A DNA stretch of 64,000 nt from Dryocola sp. LX212. GTDB lineage: Bacteria; Pseudomonadota; Gammaproteobacteria; Enterobacterales; Enterobacteriaceae. The notes below the pieces were generated by a model. It saw only the letters and a program-made list of their open reading frames with translations, made no database searches and was not told the DNA's origin. Positions 1 through 9,465 of the stretch are shown here, one piece after another (the stretch's first letter is position 1; each line of letters begins with the position of its first letter). The DNA lies in contig CP167917.1 in the NCBI GenBank assembly GCA_041504365.1, forward strand, positions 1,798,001 through 1,862,000, in the 5' to 3' direction. The position numbers were made by a program, and so were the translations under genes.

Positions 1-1
1 A

Positions 2-622
2 GCGAAACCTGAGAACCGTGCAAAAGTTGGCGGCATCATGATCTCCGCAGCGCTGACTGCGTTCCTGACGGGTATTACCGAGCCAATTGAATTCTCCTTC
101 ATGTTCGTGGCACCAATTCTGTACATCATCCACGCGGTGCTGGCAGGTCTGGCATTCCCGATCTGTATCCTGCTGGGTATGCGTGACGGAACATCCTTCT
201 CACACGGTCTGATTGACTTCATCGTGCTGAGCGGTAACAGCAGCAAGCTGTGGCTGTTCCCTATCGTTGGTCTGTGCTACGCGGCCGTGTACTACACGAT
301 CTTCCGCGTGCTGATCAAAGCGCTGGACCTGAAAACCCCAGGTCGTGAAGACGCCACCGCTGAGACGTCCACCACTTCTACAAGTGAAATGGCTCCGGCT
401 CTGGTTAGTGCCTTCGGCGGCAAAGAAAATATCACTAACCTCGACGCCTGTATTACCCGTCTGCGCGTTAGCGTGGCCGACGTATCTAAAGTCGATCAGG
501 CTGGCCTGAAGAAACTGGGTGCGGCAGGTGTGGTAGTAGCTGGTTCAGGCGTTCAAGCAATCTTCGGGACTAAGTCCGATAACCTGAAAACTGAAATGGA
601 TGAGTGGATCCGTAACAGCTAA
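2..622 (+). CDS. ptsG: PTS glucose-specific EIICB component, 3' part only
   Basis: C-terminal 206 residues of the glucose permease EIICB (about 477 aa in E. coli); the 5' part lies outside the window and the frame is open from base 2. PtsG imports glucose across the inner membrane and phosphorylates it with phosphate passed from EIIA(Glc). The fragment shows the last EIIC membrane segments, with the glucose-permease motif [12 protein letters not shown] near its start. An Ala/Thr/Ser-rich linker leads into the EIIB domain. The phospho-accepting Cys lies in [10 protein letters not shown] at fragment residue 150, equivalent to Cys421 of E. coli. A strong terminator follows 21 bases after the stop. 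The match to E. coli PtsG is near identity in the membrane part, with the linker the most diverged. Confidence 0.97.
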   Translation, partial: AKPENRAKVGGIMISAALTAFLTGITEPIEFSFMFVAPILYIIHAVLAGLAFPICILLGMRDGTSFSHGLIDFIVLSGNSSKLWLFPIVGLCYAAVYYTIFRVLIKALDLKTPGREDATAETSTTSTSEMAPALVSAFGGKENITNLDACITRLRVSVADVSKVDQAGLKKLGAAGVVVAGSGVQAIFGTKSDNLKTEMDEWIRNS

Positions 623-643
623 GCAGTGATTTGGGGAGACTAA

Positions 644-668
644 GGGAGGCCTGCGGCCTCCCTTTTTT
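644..668 (+). terminator. Rho-independent terminator of ptsG
   Basis: Perfect 8-bp stem (644-651 with 655-662), 3-base loop and six T residues, 21 bases after the ptsG stop. Confidence 0.9.
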
Positions 669-708
669 ACGTCTATATAGTGGTGGATGATGCTGGATCT
701 CAGTTCCT

Positions 709-822
709 GTAGGCCGGATAAGCGAGGCGCCATCCGGCAAATAATGGTGGATGACGCTGGCGCTTATCCACCCTACAACGGATACCTATCGTGTAGGCCG
801 GATAAGCGAAGCGTCATCCGGC
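709..822. repeat. BIME: three REP units between ptsG and fhuE
   Basis: Three alternating palindromic REP units at about 709-738, 746-776 and 792-822, of the type gtaggccggataagcg...catccggc and its inverse. They lie between the ends of convergent ptsG and fhuE. The same family recurs at 9386, 20978, 33357, 34879 and 55969. Confidence 0.9.
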
Positions 823-832
823 ATTCCCTCAC

Positions 833-3025
833 TCAGAAAGCGTAGTTAGCGGTAACCGAGAAGTTACGAGGCGCGCCGTAAACCAGGCCGCGGCTGTCTA
901 CGTTGGTGTCGTACTCTTTGTCGAAGAGGTTGTCTACGTTAGCTTGTACGGAGAACGCCTGGGTAACCTGATAGCGGGCGAACAGGTCAACCAGCGCAAA
1001 GCTGCCTTGTTCTGAACGGTAGGTGCCACCCGGCACGGCTACGTCAGCCCAGACGTGGTTTTGCCAGTTAACACCGCCGCCCATGGTCAGCTCGCGCAGC
1101 GCTGGCAGGGTGTAGCTGGTAAACAGTTTTACCGTAGTACGCGGCAGGTTTGGATTCACCGCATCGCCGTTGAAGTCTTCCGCAACATAGCGGGTGGCGC
1201 CGAACGTCATTTGCCATTCGTCCGTCAACGCACCGTTGACTTCAAATTCAACCCCCCGGCTTACGGTGCCATTGGCTTCACGGTAGGCCGTTTCGCCGTT
1301 GCTGCCCGGGATAAGCGCTCCGGTAGACTGCGCCAGATGATCCTGCTCGATGCGGAAGACCGCAAGCGACGTGGTAAAGCGTCCGTTCATCCAGTCGCTC
1401 TTCAGACCTGCTTCGTAGTTATTACCGGTAATGGGGGAAAGATAGTTGCCCTGAATATCCCGCTGGGTCTGCGGGCTGAAGATGGAGGTGTAGCTGGCGT
1501 AGGTAGACCAGTTTTCGTCGATATCATAAATGATGCCCGCATAGGGAGAAGTGTTGTTCTTCTCCAGGTTCTGCGTCAGCGTATCGAGGTTGTATTTGGT
1601 ATAGCGTGCGCCAACGATGACGTGCAGCGGATCGGCCAGAGTGATGCGGGTCGCGATATACGCAGATTTTTGATGGACGGTATCTTCCTGCGCGAGGCTC
1701 AGCGGGTTCCAGTTTGTCTCCGGGAAGTTGGCATCATAATCATAATAGTTGCCAAGCTGATCGGCGCTCACGTTTTCCCAGGAGCTGAAGTAGGTGTTTT
1801 TTTGTTTGGTGTAGCTGGTGCCAATCATCAGCTCGTGCTGCTGGCCAAACAGCTCATAGGATCCGTTGGCGAAGGTATCCAGCGCATCGACCTTACGTTT
1901 ACCGGTGTTATAACCCGTGCCGCCGACGTAGGGATAAGAAGGGCCGTAAGGGCTGACCATCATGCCGCTGTTCTTATCCACCAGGCCGTCGAGGTACATC
2001 TGCTTGCTCTCGAGCGTCATTTCTGTGTGCGTGCCGTTAACGGTGAGCTGCCAGTCGTTGCCCAGCTTTTGCTTGAGCGTCATGAAGGTGCGCTTCTGCT
2101 CTTTGTCGTTATACGACCAGTCCGGCGCGGTGCTGTCGCTGCGGTCAGGACTGGTTTTGCTGCCGTCGGTGTACCAGCGCGGGATACCGCCCCAGGTCGG
2201 GCTGTTAACGTTGGTTTGCTGATAGTCGTAGCCGACGGAGAAGCTGGTCGCTTCGGTCAGATCCGCATCCAGCACGCCATAGAAGAATTTTTTCTTCTGG
2301 TTGTAGCGGTCGAGCCAGCTGTCGTTGTCCTGATAGCCTGCCACCATGCGGCCACGAATATTGCCGCTGTCGGTCAGCGGGGTGGACAGATCGGCCACGT
2401 AGCGCTGCTTGTTCCAACTGCCGTACTCCGCAGACACGTTAGTTTTGAATTCGCGGCTGTCGGCGTGTTTGCGGACCATATTGATAGCCGCAGAGGGGTT
2501 GCCCGAGCCGGTGGTCAGCCCGTTCGCTCCACGCACCACTTCAATGCGTTCGAACAGCGCGGTATCGGTCAGCGCGTCACCCAGGTTCCAGCGAGATTCA
2601 AACAAGGTAGGGATGCCGTCGACCATATAGTTGTCGATGAGGAAGCCGCGGGAGTAATACGTGCTGCGGTCGGAGTCCGCAACGCTCTCTGAAATACCGG
2701 TGGTATTTTTCAGCACGTCGCCCACCGTATCCAGCTTCTGATCCGTCATGCGCTGTTCGCTGATGATGCTGACCGACTGCGGGATATCCCGGGGAACCAG
2801 CAGCATTTTCGTTCCGCTGGTGGTGGTTTTGACGCTGTAGTCCCGATCTTCCGCGCCGGCGCCGCCAGCCGCCGAGCTTTCGACGATCATCGTCTCTTCG
2901 GCTTTTTTTTCAGCGGCGTTAGCGGCGGAGGAGAGCAAGGCGAAAGTAATACAGGAGGCCAGCACGGAAAGCGCGCAGGCAGGAGAAACCTGCCCGTCCC
3001 TTGTCTGAACGGTGAAAGACATCAT
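833..3025 (-). CDS. fhuE: TonB-dependent ferric coprogen/rhodotorulic acid receptor FhuE
   Basis: Outer-membrane receptor importing ferric hydroxamate siderophores (coprogen, ferrioxamine B, rhodotorulate) with TonB-ExbBD energy. 730 aa against 729 in E. coli. A signal peptide occupies residues 1 to about 38 (cleavage after SSAANA), and a TonB-box-like stretch (EETMIVE) follows at about residue 43. The plug domain is recognisable by RDIPQSVSIISEQRM and by DNYMVDGIPTLFESRWNLGD. The 22-strand barrel ends in a terminal Phe (NYAF). Similarity to E. coli FhuE runs end to end, and position between ptsG and hinT is conserved. Monocistronic; a weak Fur-like array lies upstream. It complements the aerobactin system found further along. 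Confidence 0.95.
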   Translation of the reverse strand: MMSFTVQTRDGQVSPACALSVLASCITFALLSSAANAAEKKAEETMIVESSAAGGAGAEDRDYSVKTTTSGTKMLLVPRDIPQSVSIISEQRMTDQKLDTVGDVLKNTTGISESVADSDRSTYYSRGFLIDNYMVDGIPTLFESRWNLGDALTDTALFERIEVVRGANGLTTGSGNPSAAINMVRKHADSREFKTNVSAEYGSWNKQRYVADLSTPLTDSGNIRGRMVAGYQDNDSWLDRYNQKKKFFYGVLDADLTEATSFSVGYDYQQTNVNSPTWGGIPRWYTDGSKTSPDRSDSTAPDWSYNDKEQKRTFMTLKQKLGNDWQLTVNGTHTEMTLESKQMYLDGLVDKNSGMMVSPYGPSYPYVGGTGYNTGKRKVDALDTFANGSYELFGQQHELMIGTSYTKQKNTYFSSWENVSADQLGNYYDYDANFPETNWNPLSLAQEDTVHQKSAYIATRITLADPLHVIVGARYTKYNLDTLTQNLEKNNTSPYAGIIYDIDENWSTYASYTSIFSPQTQRDIQGNYLSPITGNNYEAGLKSDWMNGRFTTSLAVFRIEQDHLAQSTGALIPGSNGETAYREANGTVSRGVEFEVNGALTDEWQMTFGATRYVAEDFNGDAVNPNLPRTTVKLFTSYTLPALRELTMGGGVNWQNHVWADVAVPGGTYRSEQGSFALVDLFARYQVTQAFSVQANVDNLFDKEYDTNVDSRGLVYGAPRNFSVTANYAF

Positions 3026-3090
3026 AAGCCCTTAACTGTGTGTTGGAAGTTGTGCCCCGTGGACAAAACTGTCCGCCCGCAGGTGCGCAT

Positions 3091-3108
3091 GGTAATGCAA
3101 ATGAGAAA
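3091..3108 (-). promoter_or_regulatory. Possible Fur box upstream of fhuE
   Basis: Three adjacent hexamers (ggtaat, gcaaat, gagaaa) resemble the GATAAT units of the Fur site, with about 13 of 18 matches, 66 bases upstream of the fhuE start. fhuE is Fur-regulated in E. coli. By itself the match is weak. Confidence 0.4.
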
Positions 3109-3321
3109 TATACGCATTCATGTACATGGTGTAAATATATGTTACATGGCTGATTGAAATATCGTTTTGATCGCCTGACGGCAGGGCTGGTGGGGAGAAC
3201 GGTGAAGAAAGCGTCTGGTAGGGGATACGTTAAAGAAATCACGGGTTAAGGTTGAAAGAGCACGACTAAGTCGCTCATACTCTTACGCTATACCAACAGC
3301 AAATGTATAAAGGTAAGCGTC

Positions 3322-3678
3322 ATGGCCGAAGAAACAATTTTTAGTAAAATTATTCGCCGCGAAATTCCGGCAGATATCGTTTATCAGGACGAGCTGGTTA
3401 CCGCCTTCCGTGATATTTCTCCCCAGGCTCCTACACATATCCTCATCATCCCAAACGTTCTTATCCCGACGGTCAACCATGTCACCAGCGAGCATGAGCT
3501 GGCGCTGGGCCGCATGCTGACGGTGGCGGCTAAAATTGCCGAGCAGGAAGGGATTGCGGAAGACGGCTATCGTTTGATCATGAACTGCAACCGCCACGGC
3601 GGCCAGGAAGTTTATCATATCCATATGCACCTGCTGGGCGGCCGCGCTCTGGGGCCGATGCTCACCCACGAGGGATAA
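3322..3678 (+). CDS. hinT: Purine nucleoside phosphoramidase HinT (HIT family)
   Basis: Cytosolic HIT-family hydrolase that splits AMP-lysine and other nucleoside phosphoramidates; in E. coli it supports D-alanine metabolism. 118 aa, family length. The histidine-triad motif [10 protein letters not shown] sits near the C-terminus and supplies the catalytic His. The N-terminus ([15 protein letters not shown]) is nearly identical to E. coli. It starts at ATG 3322 after taaaggtaagcgtc. It is the first gene of a tight same-strand cluster, hinT-ycfL-lpoB-thiK-nagZ-ycfP, with gaps of 4 to 38 bases or short overlaps, as in E. coli. Confidence 0.97.
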   Translation: MAEETIFSKIIRREIPADIVYQDELVTAFRDISPQAPTHILIIPNVLIPTVNHVTSEHELALGRMLTVAAKIAEQEGIAEDGYRLIMNCNRHGGQEVYHIHMHLLGGRALGPMLTHEG

Positions 3679-3682
3679 ACAG

Positions 3683-4057
3683 ATGAAGTGGAACGCGCTC
3701 TTATTGCTGCTTACGGCTATGCTGATGGCGGGGTGCCGATCAAAGCCTGCCATTCCGGTGAGTGACCAGCAGACGCTGGTGATGGAAGCTGCGGTGCTGG
3801 TAGCGGGTATAAGCGCTGAAAAACCAGATATTTCTTCCCTGAAGGGCGCCACCGTATCCCGTTCCGAGTTGTATAATGAGCGTTCTGTTCCTGTCGTCGT
3901 TCACTATCGTTTCTACTGGTACGACGCGAAAGGGCTGGAGATTTATCCGCACGAAAAAGCACGTTCCGTCATGATACCTGCGCAATCTTCCGTGGCGGTA
4001 ATTTCTACGGCCAGTTATCCGGACGCGCGTAAGGTGCGTCTATCTCTCTTTTTGTAA
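3683..4057 (+). CDS. ycfL: YcfL family outer-membrane lipoprotein (DUF1425)
   Basis: 124-aa lipoprotein of unknown function. Signal sequence of about 17 residues ending in the lipobox LMAGC (lipidated Cys18), followed by RSKPAIPV. The mature part is a small beta-rich domain with a VVVHYRFYWYDAKGLEI segment typical of the family. It starts 4 bases after hinT and is followed 10 bases later by lpoB. Its fixed place beside lpoB suggests an envelope role, but nothing in the sequence states one. Confidence 0.9.
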   Translation: MKWNALLLLLTAMLMAGCRSKPAIPVSDQQTLVMEAAVLVAGISAEKPDISSLKGATVSRSELYNERSVPVVVHYRFYWYDAKGLEIYPHEKARSVMIPAQSSVAVISTASYPDARKVRLSLFL

Positions 4058-4067
4058 GGGGTGAATT

Positions 4068-4712
4068 TTGATTAAGGGAATCCATCGATACCTGGTAGTG
4101 GTCGCGGCAGCGATGATACTGTCCGGTTGTATTAAAGGCGGAGGCGAACAGCCCGCTCCCGTGGATGAAGTAAAGCCAGGCACAAGCCAGCCGGTTCAGC
4201 CTGAGCCAACGGTACCGACCGTTCCTGCTGTGCCGGAGCAGCCGGGCCCGATTACTGAGCCACAGCCAACTATCCCCGCTACGCCAAAGGTACGGACCTA
4301 CGACTGGAGCAGCGCCATGCAGCCAATGGTCGGTAAAATGCTACAGGCCGATGGGGTCACGGCGGGCGGCGTGCTGCTGGTCGATTCTGTAAACAATCGT
4401 ACCAACGGCTCTTTGAACACCAGTAAAGCCACCGAAGCACTGCGCGGAGCGCTGGCGAACAACGGGAAATTTACCCTGGTTTCCGATCAGCAGCTCTCTA
4501 TGGCGAAGCAGCAGCTGGGTTTGTCCCCGCAGGACAGCCTGGGCTCGCGCAGCAAAGCGATTGGCATTGCGCGCAACGTCGGCGCGCAGTATGTCATCTA
4601 CACCAGCGCGAGCGGCAGCGTGCAGGCGCCTACGGTGAAAATGCAGCTGATGCTGGTACAGACCGGCGAAATCATCTGGTCCGGTAGCGGTGCCGTACAG
4701 CAAACGCAGTAA
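4068..4712 (+). CDS. lpoB: PBP1b activator lipoprotein LpoB
   Basis: Outer-membrane lipoprotein that reaches through the peptidoglycan and activates the synthase PBP1b. 214 aa. The lipobox is LSGC at about residues 18-21, followed by a long Pro/Glu/Thr-rich flexible linker to about residue 75. The globular LpoB domain follows, with KAIGIARNVGAQYVIY and the C-terminal MLVQTGEIIWSG, nearly identical to E. coli. The start is TTG at 4068, after aaggggtgaat. No ATG or GTG precedes the hydrophobic signal in frame, so the rare start is accepted. Its 3' end overlaps thiK by 23 bases. Confidence 0.95.
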   Translation: MIKGIHRYLVVVAAAMILSGCIKGGGEQPAPVDEVKPGTSQPVQPEPTVPTVPAVPEQPGPITEPQPTIPATPKVRTYDWSSAMQPMVGKMLQADGVTAGGVLLVDSVNNRTNGSLNTSKATEALRGALANNGKFTLVSDQQLSMAKQQLGLSPQDSLGSRSKAIGIARNVGAQYVIYTSASGSVQAPTVKMQLMLVQTGEIIWSGSGAVQQTQ

Positions 4713-5523
4713 GGTCGCCTTACAGGCAGTCATCATAAAGCATATTCCGGCGGCTCAGGCCGCCGGATGCTTTTCTGCGCTGGAGGGGCTGAGCGGTGGA
4801 AGCCTGCATTTCATGGCTGGCGGACAAGAATATGTCGCGCGCCAGCAGCCCGCTGCGGCTATGCCTGGCGTTTCACTCTCCAGACAGCATCGGGCATTAA
4901 AACGCATTCCCCATGGTATGGGTCCGCGCCCGGTCTGCAATGCAGACGGCTGGCTGATCGTCGAATGGCTTCCAGGTGACGTAAAATCAGATATCGGCTC
5001 GCTGCCACGACTTGCTGCCTTGCTGTATCATCTGCACGGCCAGGCCCGCTTCGGCTGGCGAATCAGTTTGTTACCGCTGCTGGAATATTACTGGCAGCAT
5101 GCAGCGCCGGGGCGACGAAGCCTGCTGTGGTTACGCTGCCTGCAACGCATGAGGCGACGCGGCGAGCCAAAGCCGCTGCGGCTGGCTCCGCTGCATATGG
5201 ACGTCCATGCCGGTAACCTCGTGCATCAGCAAAACGGCATTAAGCTCATCGACTGGGAGTATGCCGGCGATGGTGATATCGCTCTGGATTTGGCGGCGAC
5301 CGTTGCGGCCAACGATCTCAACGGCGAAGCGTTGATAAAAAGCTACGCCAGGATGAGCAACGTTGCGCCAGAAACGTTACGGCGCCAGGTTAATCGCTGG
5401 CAACCGTGGGTTATTATGCTGATGGCATCGTGGTATGAATGCCGCTGGCAGCAAACGCAGGACAGAACATTTATAGCGCTGGCAGACGAGGCCTGGAGCC
5501 TGCTGCGGGCGAAAAACAGATAA
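4690..5523 (+). CDS. thiK: Thiamine kinase ThiK
   Basis: Phosphorylates thiamine to thiamine monophosphate for salvage. 277 aa, of the choline-kinase/APH-like fold. The catalytic-loop motif HMDVHAGNLVH lies near residue 172 and the metal-binding LIDWEYAGDGD near residue 194. The start is GTG 4690, inside the end of lpoB; E. coli uses the same overlapping GTG (product beginning MPF), which supports translational coupling. The N-terminal 30 residues are the least conserved part. Confidence 0.92.
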   Translation: MPYSKRSKVALQAVIIKHIPAAQAAGCFSALEGLSGGSLHFMAGGQEYVARQQPAAAMPGVSLSRQHRALKRIPHGMGPRPVCNADGWLIVEWLPGDVKSDIGSLPRLAALLYHLHGQARFGWRISLLPLLEYYWQHAAPGRRSLLWLRCLQRMRRRGEPKPLRLAPLHMDVHAGNLVHQQNGIKLIDWEYAGDGDIALDLAATVAANDLNGEALIKSYARMSNVAPETLRRQVNRWQPWVIMLMASWYECRWQQTQDRTFIALADEAWSLLRAKNR

Positions 5524-5535
5524 AGAGAGGTAGAT

Positions 5536-6561
5536 GTGGGCCCGGTAATGTTAGATGTGGCAGGCTTCGAGCTGGATGCCGAAGAGCGTGAGATCCTGAA
5601 ACACCCGCTGGTGGGCGGCCTGATACTGTTTACCCGCAACTATCACGACCCTGAGCAGCTGCGCGAGCTGGTTCGCCAGATCCGCGTGGCGTCGCGTAAT
5701 CATCTCGTGGTGGCGGTCGATCAGGAAGGTGGGCGCGTGCAGCGTTTCCGCGAGGGTTTCACCCGCCTGCCCGCCGCGCAATCTTTCGCAGCGCTGCATG
5801 GCCTCGAACAGGGAGGAGAGCTGGCGCAAGATGCAGGTTGGCTGATGGCGAGCGAAATGATCGCCATGGACATTGATATCAGCTTCGCTCCGGTACTGGA
5901 CGTGGGCCATATCAGCGCGGCAATTGGCGAGCGCTCTTATCATGAAGATCCGCACAAAGTGCTGGCGATGGCCACTCGCTTTATCGACGGCATGCACGCA
6001 GCGGGCATGAAAACCACAGGTAAACACTTTCCTGGCCACGGTGCCGTCACGGCGGACTCCCATAAAGAAACCCCGCGCGACGATCGCGACGAAGCAGTCA
6101 TTCGCGAGCGCGACATGAAAATCTTCCGCTCGCTGATTACTGAAAACAAGCTCGATGCCATTATGCCCGCCCATGTGATTTACACGCAGGTTGATCCGCG
6201 TCCGGCAAGCGGCTCCCCGCACTGGTTAAAAACCGTATTACGCGGCGAGCTGGGCTTTGAAGGCGTGATTTTCTCCGACGATCTGTCGATGGAAGGCGCG
6301 GCAATTATGGGCAGCTACGCCGAGCGGGGTCAGGCTTCGCTGGATGCGGGTTGCGATATGATCCTCGTCTGCAATAATCGTAATGGCGCGGTGAGCGTGT
6401 TAGATAACCTGTCTCCGGTCAAAGCAGAGCGTGTTACAGGTTTGTACCATAAAGGTTCATTTACCCGTCAGGAGCTGATGTCATCGACGCGCTGGAAGCA
6501 GGTTAACCAGCAACTGGAAGCGTTGCATGAGCAGTGGCAGGACCACAAGGCGGGTCTTTAA
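5536..6561 (+). CDS. nagZ: Beta-N-acetylhexosaminidase NagZ
   Basis: Cytosolic glycoside hydrolase family 3 enzyme. It removes GlcNAc from anhydromuropeptides during cell-wall recycling and so supplies signals that control AmpC beta-lactamase in bacteria with ampR. 341 aa, as in E. coli. It shows [18 protein letters not shown], containing the His-Asp catalytic dyad, and [11 protein letters not shown] with the nucleophile Asp248. GTG start at 5536 (MGPVMLDV), identical to the E. coli start, 12 bases after thiK. Confidence 0.97.
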   Translation: MGPVMLDVAGFELDAEEREILKHPLVGGLILFTRNYHDPEQLRELVRQIRVASRNHLVVAVDQEGGRVQRFREGFTRLPAAQSFAALHGLEQGGELAQDAGWLMASEMIAMDIDISFAPVLDVGHISAAIGERSYHEDPHKVLAMATRFIDGMHAAGMKTTGKHFPGHGAVTADSHKETPRDDRDEAVIRERDMKIFRSLITENKLDAIMPAHVIYTQVDPRPASGSPHWLKTVLRGELGFEGVIFSDDLSMEGAAIMGSYAERGQASLDAGCDMILVCNNRNGAVSVLDNLSPVKAERVTGLYHKGSFTRQELMSSTRWKQVNQQLEALHEQWQDHKAGL

Positions 6562-6599
6562 TACCCTGGCCCCTGGTCAGAAAATGCGGTGAGGATGCG

Positions 6600-7142
6600 A
6601 TGATTATCTATTTACACGGTTTTGACTCTACCAGTCCCGGTAACCATGAAAAGGTACTGCAGCTTCAGTTTATCGACCCGGACGTGCGGCTTATCAGCTA
6701 CAGCACGCGGCACCCTAAGCATGACATGCAGCACCTGCTGAAAGAGGTCGACAAAATGCTCCAGCTCAGCGACGACGAGCGTCCGCTGATCTGCGGCGTG
6801 GGGCTGGGGGGATTCTGGGCCGAGCGCATTGGTTTCCTGTGTGATATTCGTCAGGTGATCTTCAATCCAAATCTGTTCCCGCAGGAGAACATGGAAGGCA
6901 AAATCGACCGCCCGGAAGAGTACGCTGACATTTCAACCAAATGCGTGCAGAACTTCCGTGAGAAAAACCGCGATCGCTGCCTGACCATTCTTTCCCGTAA
7001 AGATGAGTCGCTGGATAACAAGCGGGCGGCAGGGCTGCTGCACCCCTATTATGAGGTTGTCTGGGATGAAGAGCAGAGCCATAAATTCAAGAATATTTCT
7101 CCACATCTGCAGCGCATCAAAGCCTTCAAAACGCTGGGTTAA
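6600..7142 (+). CDS. ycfP: YcfP family alpha/beta-hydrolase-like protein (UPF0227)
   Basis: 180 aa, identical in length to E. coli YcfP. An esterase-like fold is suggested by [14 protein letters not shown] at the N-terminus. The nucleophile-elbow position reads GVGLGG, with Gly where a catalytic Ser is usual, so hydrolase activity is doubtful. Start chosen at ATG 6600 (gaggatgcg upstream), which matches the family N-terminus; the longer open frame from 6534 overlaps nagZ and is not needed. Last gene of the hinT cluster; a terminator follows. Confidence 0.92.
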   Translation: MIIYLHGFDSTSPGNHEKVLQLQFIDPDVRLISYSTRHPKHDMQHLLKEVDKMLQLSDDERPLICGVGLGGFWAERIGFLCDIRQVIFNPNLFPQENMEGKIDRPEEYADISTKCVQNFREKNRDRCLTILSRKDESLDNKRAAGLLHPYYEVVWDEEQSHKFKNISPHLQRIKAFKTLG

Positions 7143-7171
7143 GTTTCCTTCCCACTGTGCGTTACGCAACA

Positions 7172-7198
7172 GGGTCAGCTCAGGCTGGCCCTTTTTTT
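7172..7198 (+). terminator. Terminator after ycfP
   Basis: 8-bp stem with one G-T pair (7172-7179 with 7184-7191), 4-base loop and seven T residues. Confidence 0.88.
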
Positions 7199-7219
7199 GG
7201 TCTCTTTTTAGCATTAAAA

Positions 7220-7233
7220 ATGATGTACATCAA
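7220..7233 (+). promoter_or_regulatory. Likely FNR site upstream of ndh
   Basis: atgatgtacatcaa matches the FNR consensus TTGAT-N4-ATCAA at nine of ten positions, about 135 bases before the ndh start. FNR represses ndh without oxygen in E. coli from two sites. I did not find a second convincing one. Confidence 0.6.
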
Positions 7234-7367
7234 TTTTGGTATGACCAATGCACCCTTCATGTTATTCTCTGGACAATATCCTTCGTGGGTGAATGCAAAT
7301 TGTTGTTAATTAAACGTTATTTAAATAACTTTTAATTAACAATTGGTTGATATTTTAGGGGGTCACT

Positions 7368-8672
7368 TTGACTACGTCATTAAGAAAAATTGTCATTGTC
7401 GGTGGTGGTGCCGGTGGGCTTGAGCTGGCTACGCAGTTAGGGAAAAAACTGGGGCGTGGCAAAAAAGCAAAAATTACGCTGGTGGACAGAAACCACAGCC
7501 ACCTGTGGAAACCTTTGCTGCATGAAGTGGCAACCGGCTCCCTGGACGAAGGCGTGGATGCGCTGAGCTACCTGGCCCACGCGCGTAACCATCACTTCCA
7601 GTTCCAGCTGGGCTCCGTCATGGATATCAACCGTGAAGCCAAAACCCTGACGCTCACCGAGCTGCGCGACGAAAAGGGCGAACTGCTGGTTCCGGAACGT
7701 AAAATACCTTACGACACGCTGGTTATGGCGCTGGGCAGCACGTCCAACGACTTCAACACCCCCGGCGTGAAAGAGAACTGCATCTTCCTCGACAACCCGC
7801 ACCAGGCGCGTCGCTTCCATTCGGAAATGCTGAATCTGTTCCTCAAATACTCTTCTAACCTCGGCGCCAGCGGCAAAGTAAATATTGCCATTGTCGGCGG
7901 CGGGGCAACCGGCGTGGAACTGTCTGCGGAGCTGCATAACGCGGTTAAGCAGCTGCACAGCTACGGCTATAAAGGGCTGACCAACGACGCGCTGAACGTG
8001 ACGCTGGTGGAGGCGGGTGAGCGTATCCTGCCTGCGCTGCCGCCGCGTATTTCCGCCGCGGCCCACAGCGAGCTGACCAAGCTGGGCGTACGCGTCCTGA
8101 CGCAGACCATGGTGACCTCCGCAGATGCGGGCGGCCTGAACACCAAAGACGGCGAATACATCGCAGCGGATCTGATGGTCTGGGCGGCGGGCATCAAGGC
8201 GCCGGACTTTATGAAAGATATCGGCGGGCTTGAAACCAACCGTATCAACCAGCTGGTCACCGAGCCTACGCTGCAGACCACGCGCGACCCGGATATCTAC
8301 GCGATTGGCGACTGCGCATCCTGTGCCCGTCCGGAAGGCGGATTCGTGCCACCGCGCGCTCAGGCCGCGCACCAGATGGCTTCGCTTGCGCTGAGCAACA
8401 TTCTTGCACAGATGAAAGACAAGCCGCTGAAATCCTATGTTTATAAAGATCACGGCTCGCTGATTTCCCTGTCTAAGTTTTCCACCGTGGGCAGCCTGAT
8501 GGGAAACCTGATGCGTGGCTCAATGATGGTGGAAGGGCGCATGGCTCGCTTCGTGTACATCTCCCTGTACCGTATGCACCAGGTGGCGCTGCACGGCTAC
8601 TTCAAAACGGGCCTGATGTTGCTGGTTGGTAGTATCAACCGCGTGATCCGCCCGCGCCTGAAGCTGCACTAA
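7368..8672 (+). CDS. ndh: NADH:quinone oxidoreductase II (non-proton-pumping)
   Basis: Peripheral inner-membrane flavoprotein passing electrons from NADH to ubiquinone without pumping protons. 434 aa. There are two dinucleotide-binding motifs: [10 protein letters not shown] near residue 12 for FAD, and [14 protein letters not shown] near 177 for [12 protein letters not shown] near 308 is the flavin-proximal motif, and a C-terminal amphipathic region serves as membrane anchor. Start TTG 7368, the same unusual start as in E. coli ndh, after tagggggtcact. Monocistronic, with an FNR site upstream and a terminator downstream. Confidence 0.97.
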   Translation: MTTSLRKIVIVGGGAGGLELATQLGKKLGRGKKAKITLVDRNHSHLWKPLLHEVATGSLDEGVDALSYLAHARNHHFQFQLGSVMDINREAKTLTLTELRDEKGELLVPERKIPYDTLVMALGSTSNDFNTPGVKENCIFLDNPHQARRFHSEMLNLFLKYSSNLGASGKVNIAIVGGGATGVELSAELHNAVKQLHSYGYKGLTNDALNVTLVEAGERILPALPPRISAAAHSELTKLGVRVLTQTMVTSADAGGLNTKDGEYIAADLMVWAAGIKAPDFMKDIGGLETNRINQLVTEPTLQTTRDPDIYAIGDCASCARPEGGFVPPRAQAAHQMASLALSNILAQMKDKPLKSYVYKDHGSLISLSKFSTVGSLMGNLMRGSMMVEGRMARFVYISLYRMHQVALHGYFKTGLMLLVGSINRVIRPRLKLH

Positions 8673-8690
8673 ATTATTCGTCATCCCGAA

Positions 8691-8715
8691 ACCCGGCCAC
8701 GCGCCGGGTTTTTTT
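8691..8715 (+). terminator. Terminator of ndh
   Basis: Stem acccggc/gccgggt (8691-8697 with 8703-8709), loop of 5, then a T run, 19 bases after the ndh stop. Confidence 0.9.
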
Positions 8716-8842
8716 ATACTTAAGAATCCTCTCAAACCCATGCGTTCTGTGTATGAATCTGCTTTTTTCATCCGTTATCTGATTGGTCCCCGGCCGCTTA
8801 CGGCGGAAAATGGGGGTAATCACACAGTCAGGAGGATGTCCT

Positions 8843-9379
8843 GTGAATAAATCAATGTTGGCGGGTATAGGTATTGGCGTGGCCGCAGCACTTGGTATTG
8901 CTGCGGTTGCAAGTATGAACGTTTTCGACCGTGGCCCTCAGTATGCGCAGGTGGTCTCATCGACCCCCATTAAAGAGACGGTGAAAACGCCGCGTAAAGA
9001 GTGCCGCGACGTAGCAGTGACGCATCGTCGTCCGGTACAGGATGAAAACCGTATTCTTGGCTCCGCGCTGGGTGCCGTAGCGGGTGGCGTTATCGGTCAT
9101 CAGTTTGGCGGTGGTCGAGGCAAAGACGTGGCGACCGTCGCGGGTGCACTGGGCGGCGGTTACGCCGGTCACCAGGTGCAGGGCGCTATGCAGGATCGTG
9201 ACACCTACACCACAACCCAGCAGCGCTGTAAAACCGTCTACGACAAGTCAGAGAAAATGCTTGGCTATGACGTAACCTATAAGATTGGCGATCAGCAGGG
9301 CAAAATCCGCATGGATAAAGACCCGGGTACGCAGATCCCACTTGATGGGAACGGTCAGCTGGTGCTGAACAAAGCTTAA
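8843..9379 (+). CDS. ycfJ: YcfJ, glycine-zipper 2TM domain protein
   Basis: 178 aa. An N-terminal hydrophobic anchor (LAGIGIGVAAALGIAAVAS) is followed by a glycine-zipper segment of the 17-kDa surface-antigen type, GAVAGGVIGHQFGGGRGKD, at about residues 75-93. A conserved C-terminal domain follows (DVTYKIGDQQGKIRMD). GTG start at 8843 after aggaggatgtcct, giving MNKSMLAG as in E. coli; the longer frame from 8783 lacks support. Function unknown; in E. coli mutants are linked to biofilm phenotypes. It is the last backbone gene before the aerobactin block. Confidence 0.92.
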   Translation: MNKSMLAGIGIGVAAALGIAAVASMNVFDRGPQYAQVVSSTPIKETVKTPRKECRDVAVTHRRPVQDENRILGSALGAVAGGVIGHQFGGGRGKDVATVAGALGGGYAGHQVQGAMQDRDTYTTTQQRCKTVYDKSEKMLGYDVTYKIGDQQGKIRMDKDPGTQIPLDGNGQLVLNKA

Positions 9380-9385
9380 AACACC

Positions 9386-9456
9386 GGTGGATGACGCTGC
9401 CGCTTATCCCCCTACGGTTAACTATCGTAGGCTGGATAAGCGAAGCGTCATCCGAC
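9386..9456. repeat. BIME between ycfJ and the oxidoreductase gene
   Basis: Two inverted REP units (about 9386-9415 and 9427-9456) between convergent genes. It marks the left edge of the block absent from E. coli at this position. Confidence 0.85.
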
Positions 9457-9465
9457 AAGCCCATC

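Noticed and set aside
1055..2692. 545-codon open frame antisense to fhuE
   Set aside because: It lies wholly inside a convincing TonB receptor gene on the other strand, has no RBS or protein-like composition, and is the usual shadow of a GC-rich gene.
7437..8453. 338-codon frame antisense to ndh
   Set aside because: Low-complexity His/Gln/Arg-rich shadow of the ndh gene; no start signal.
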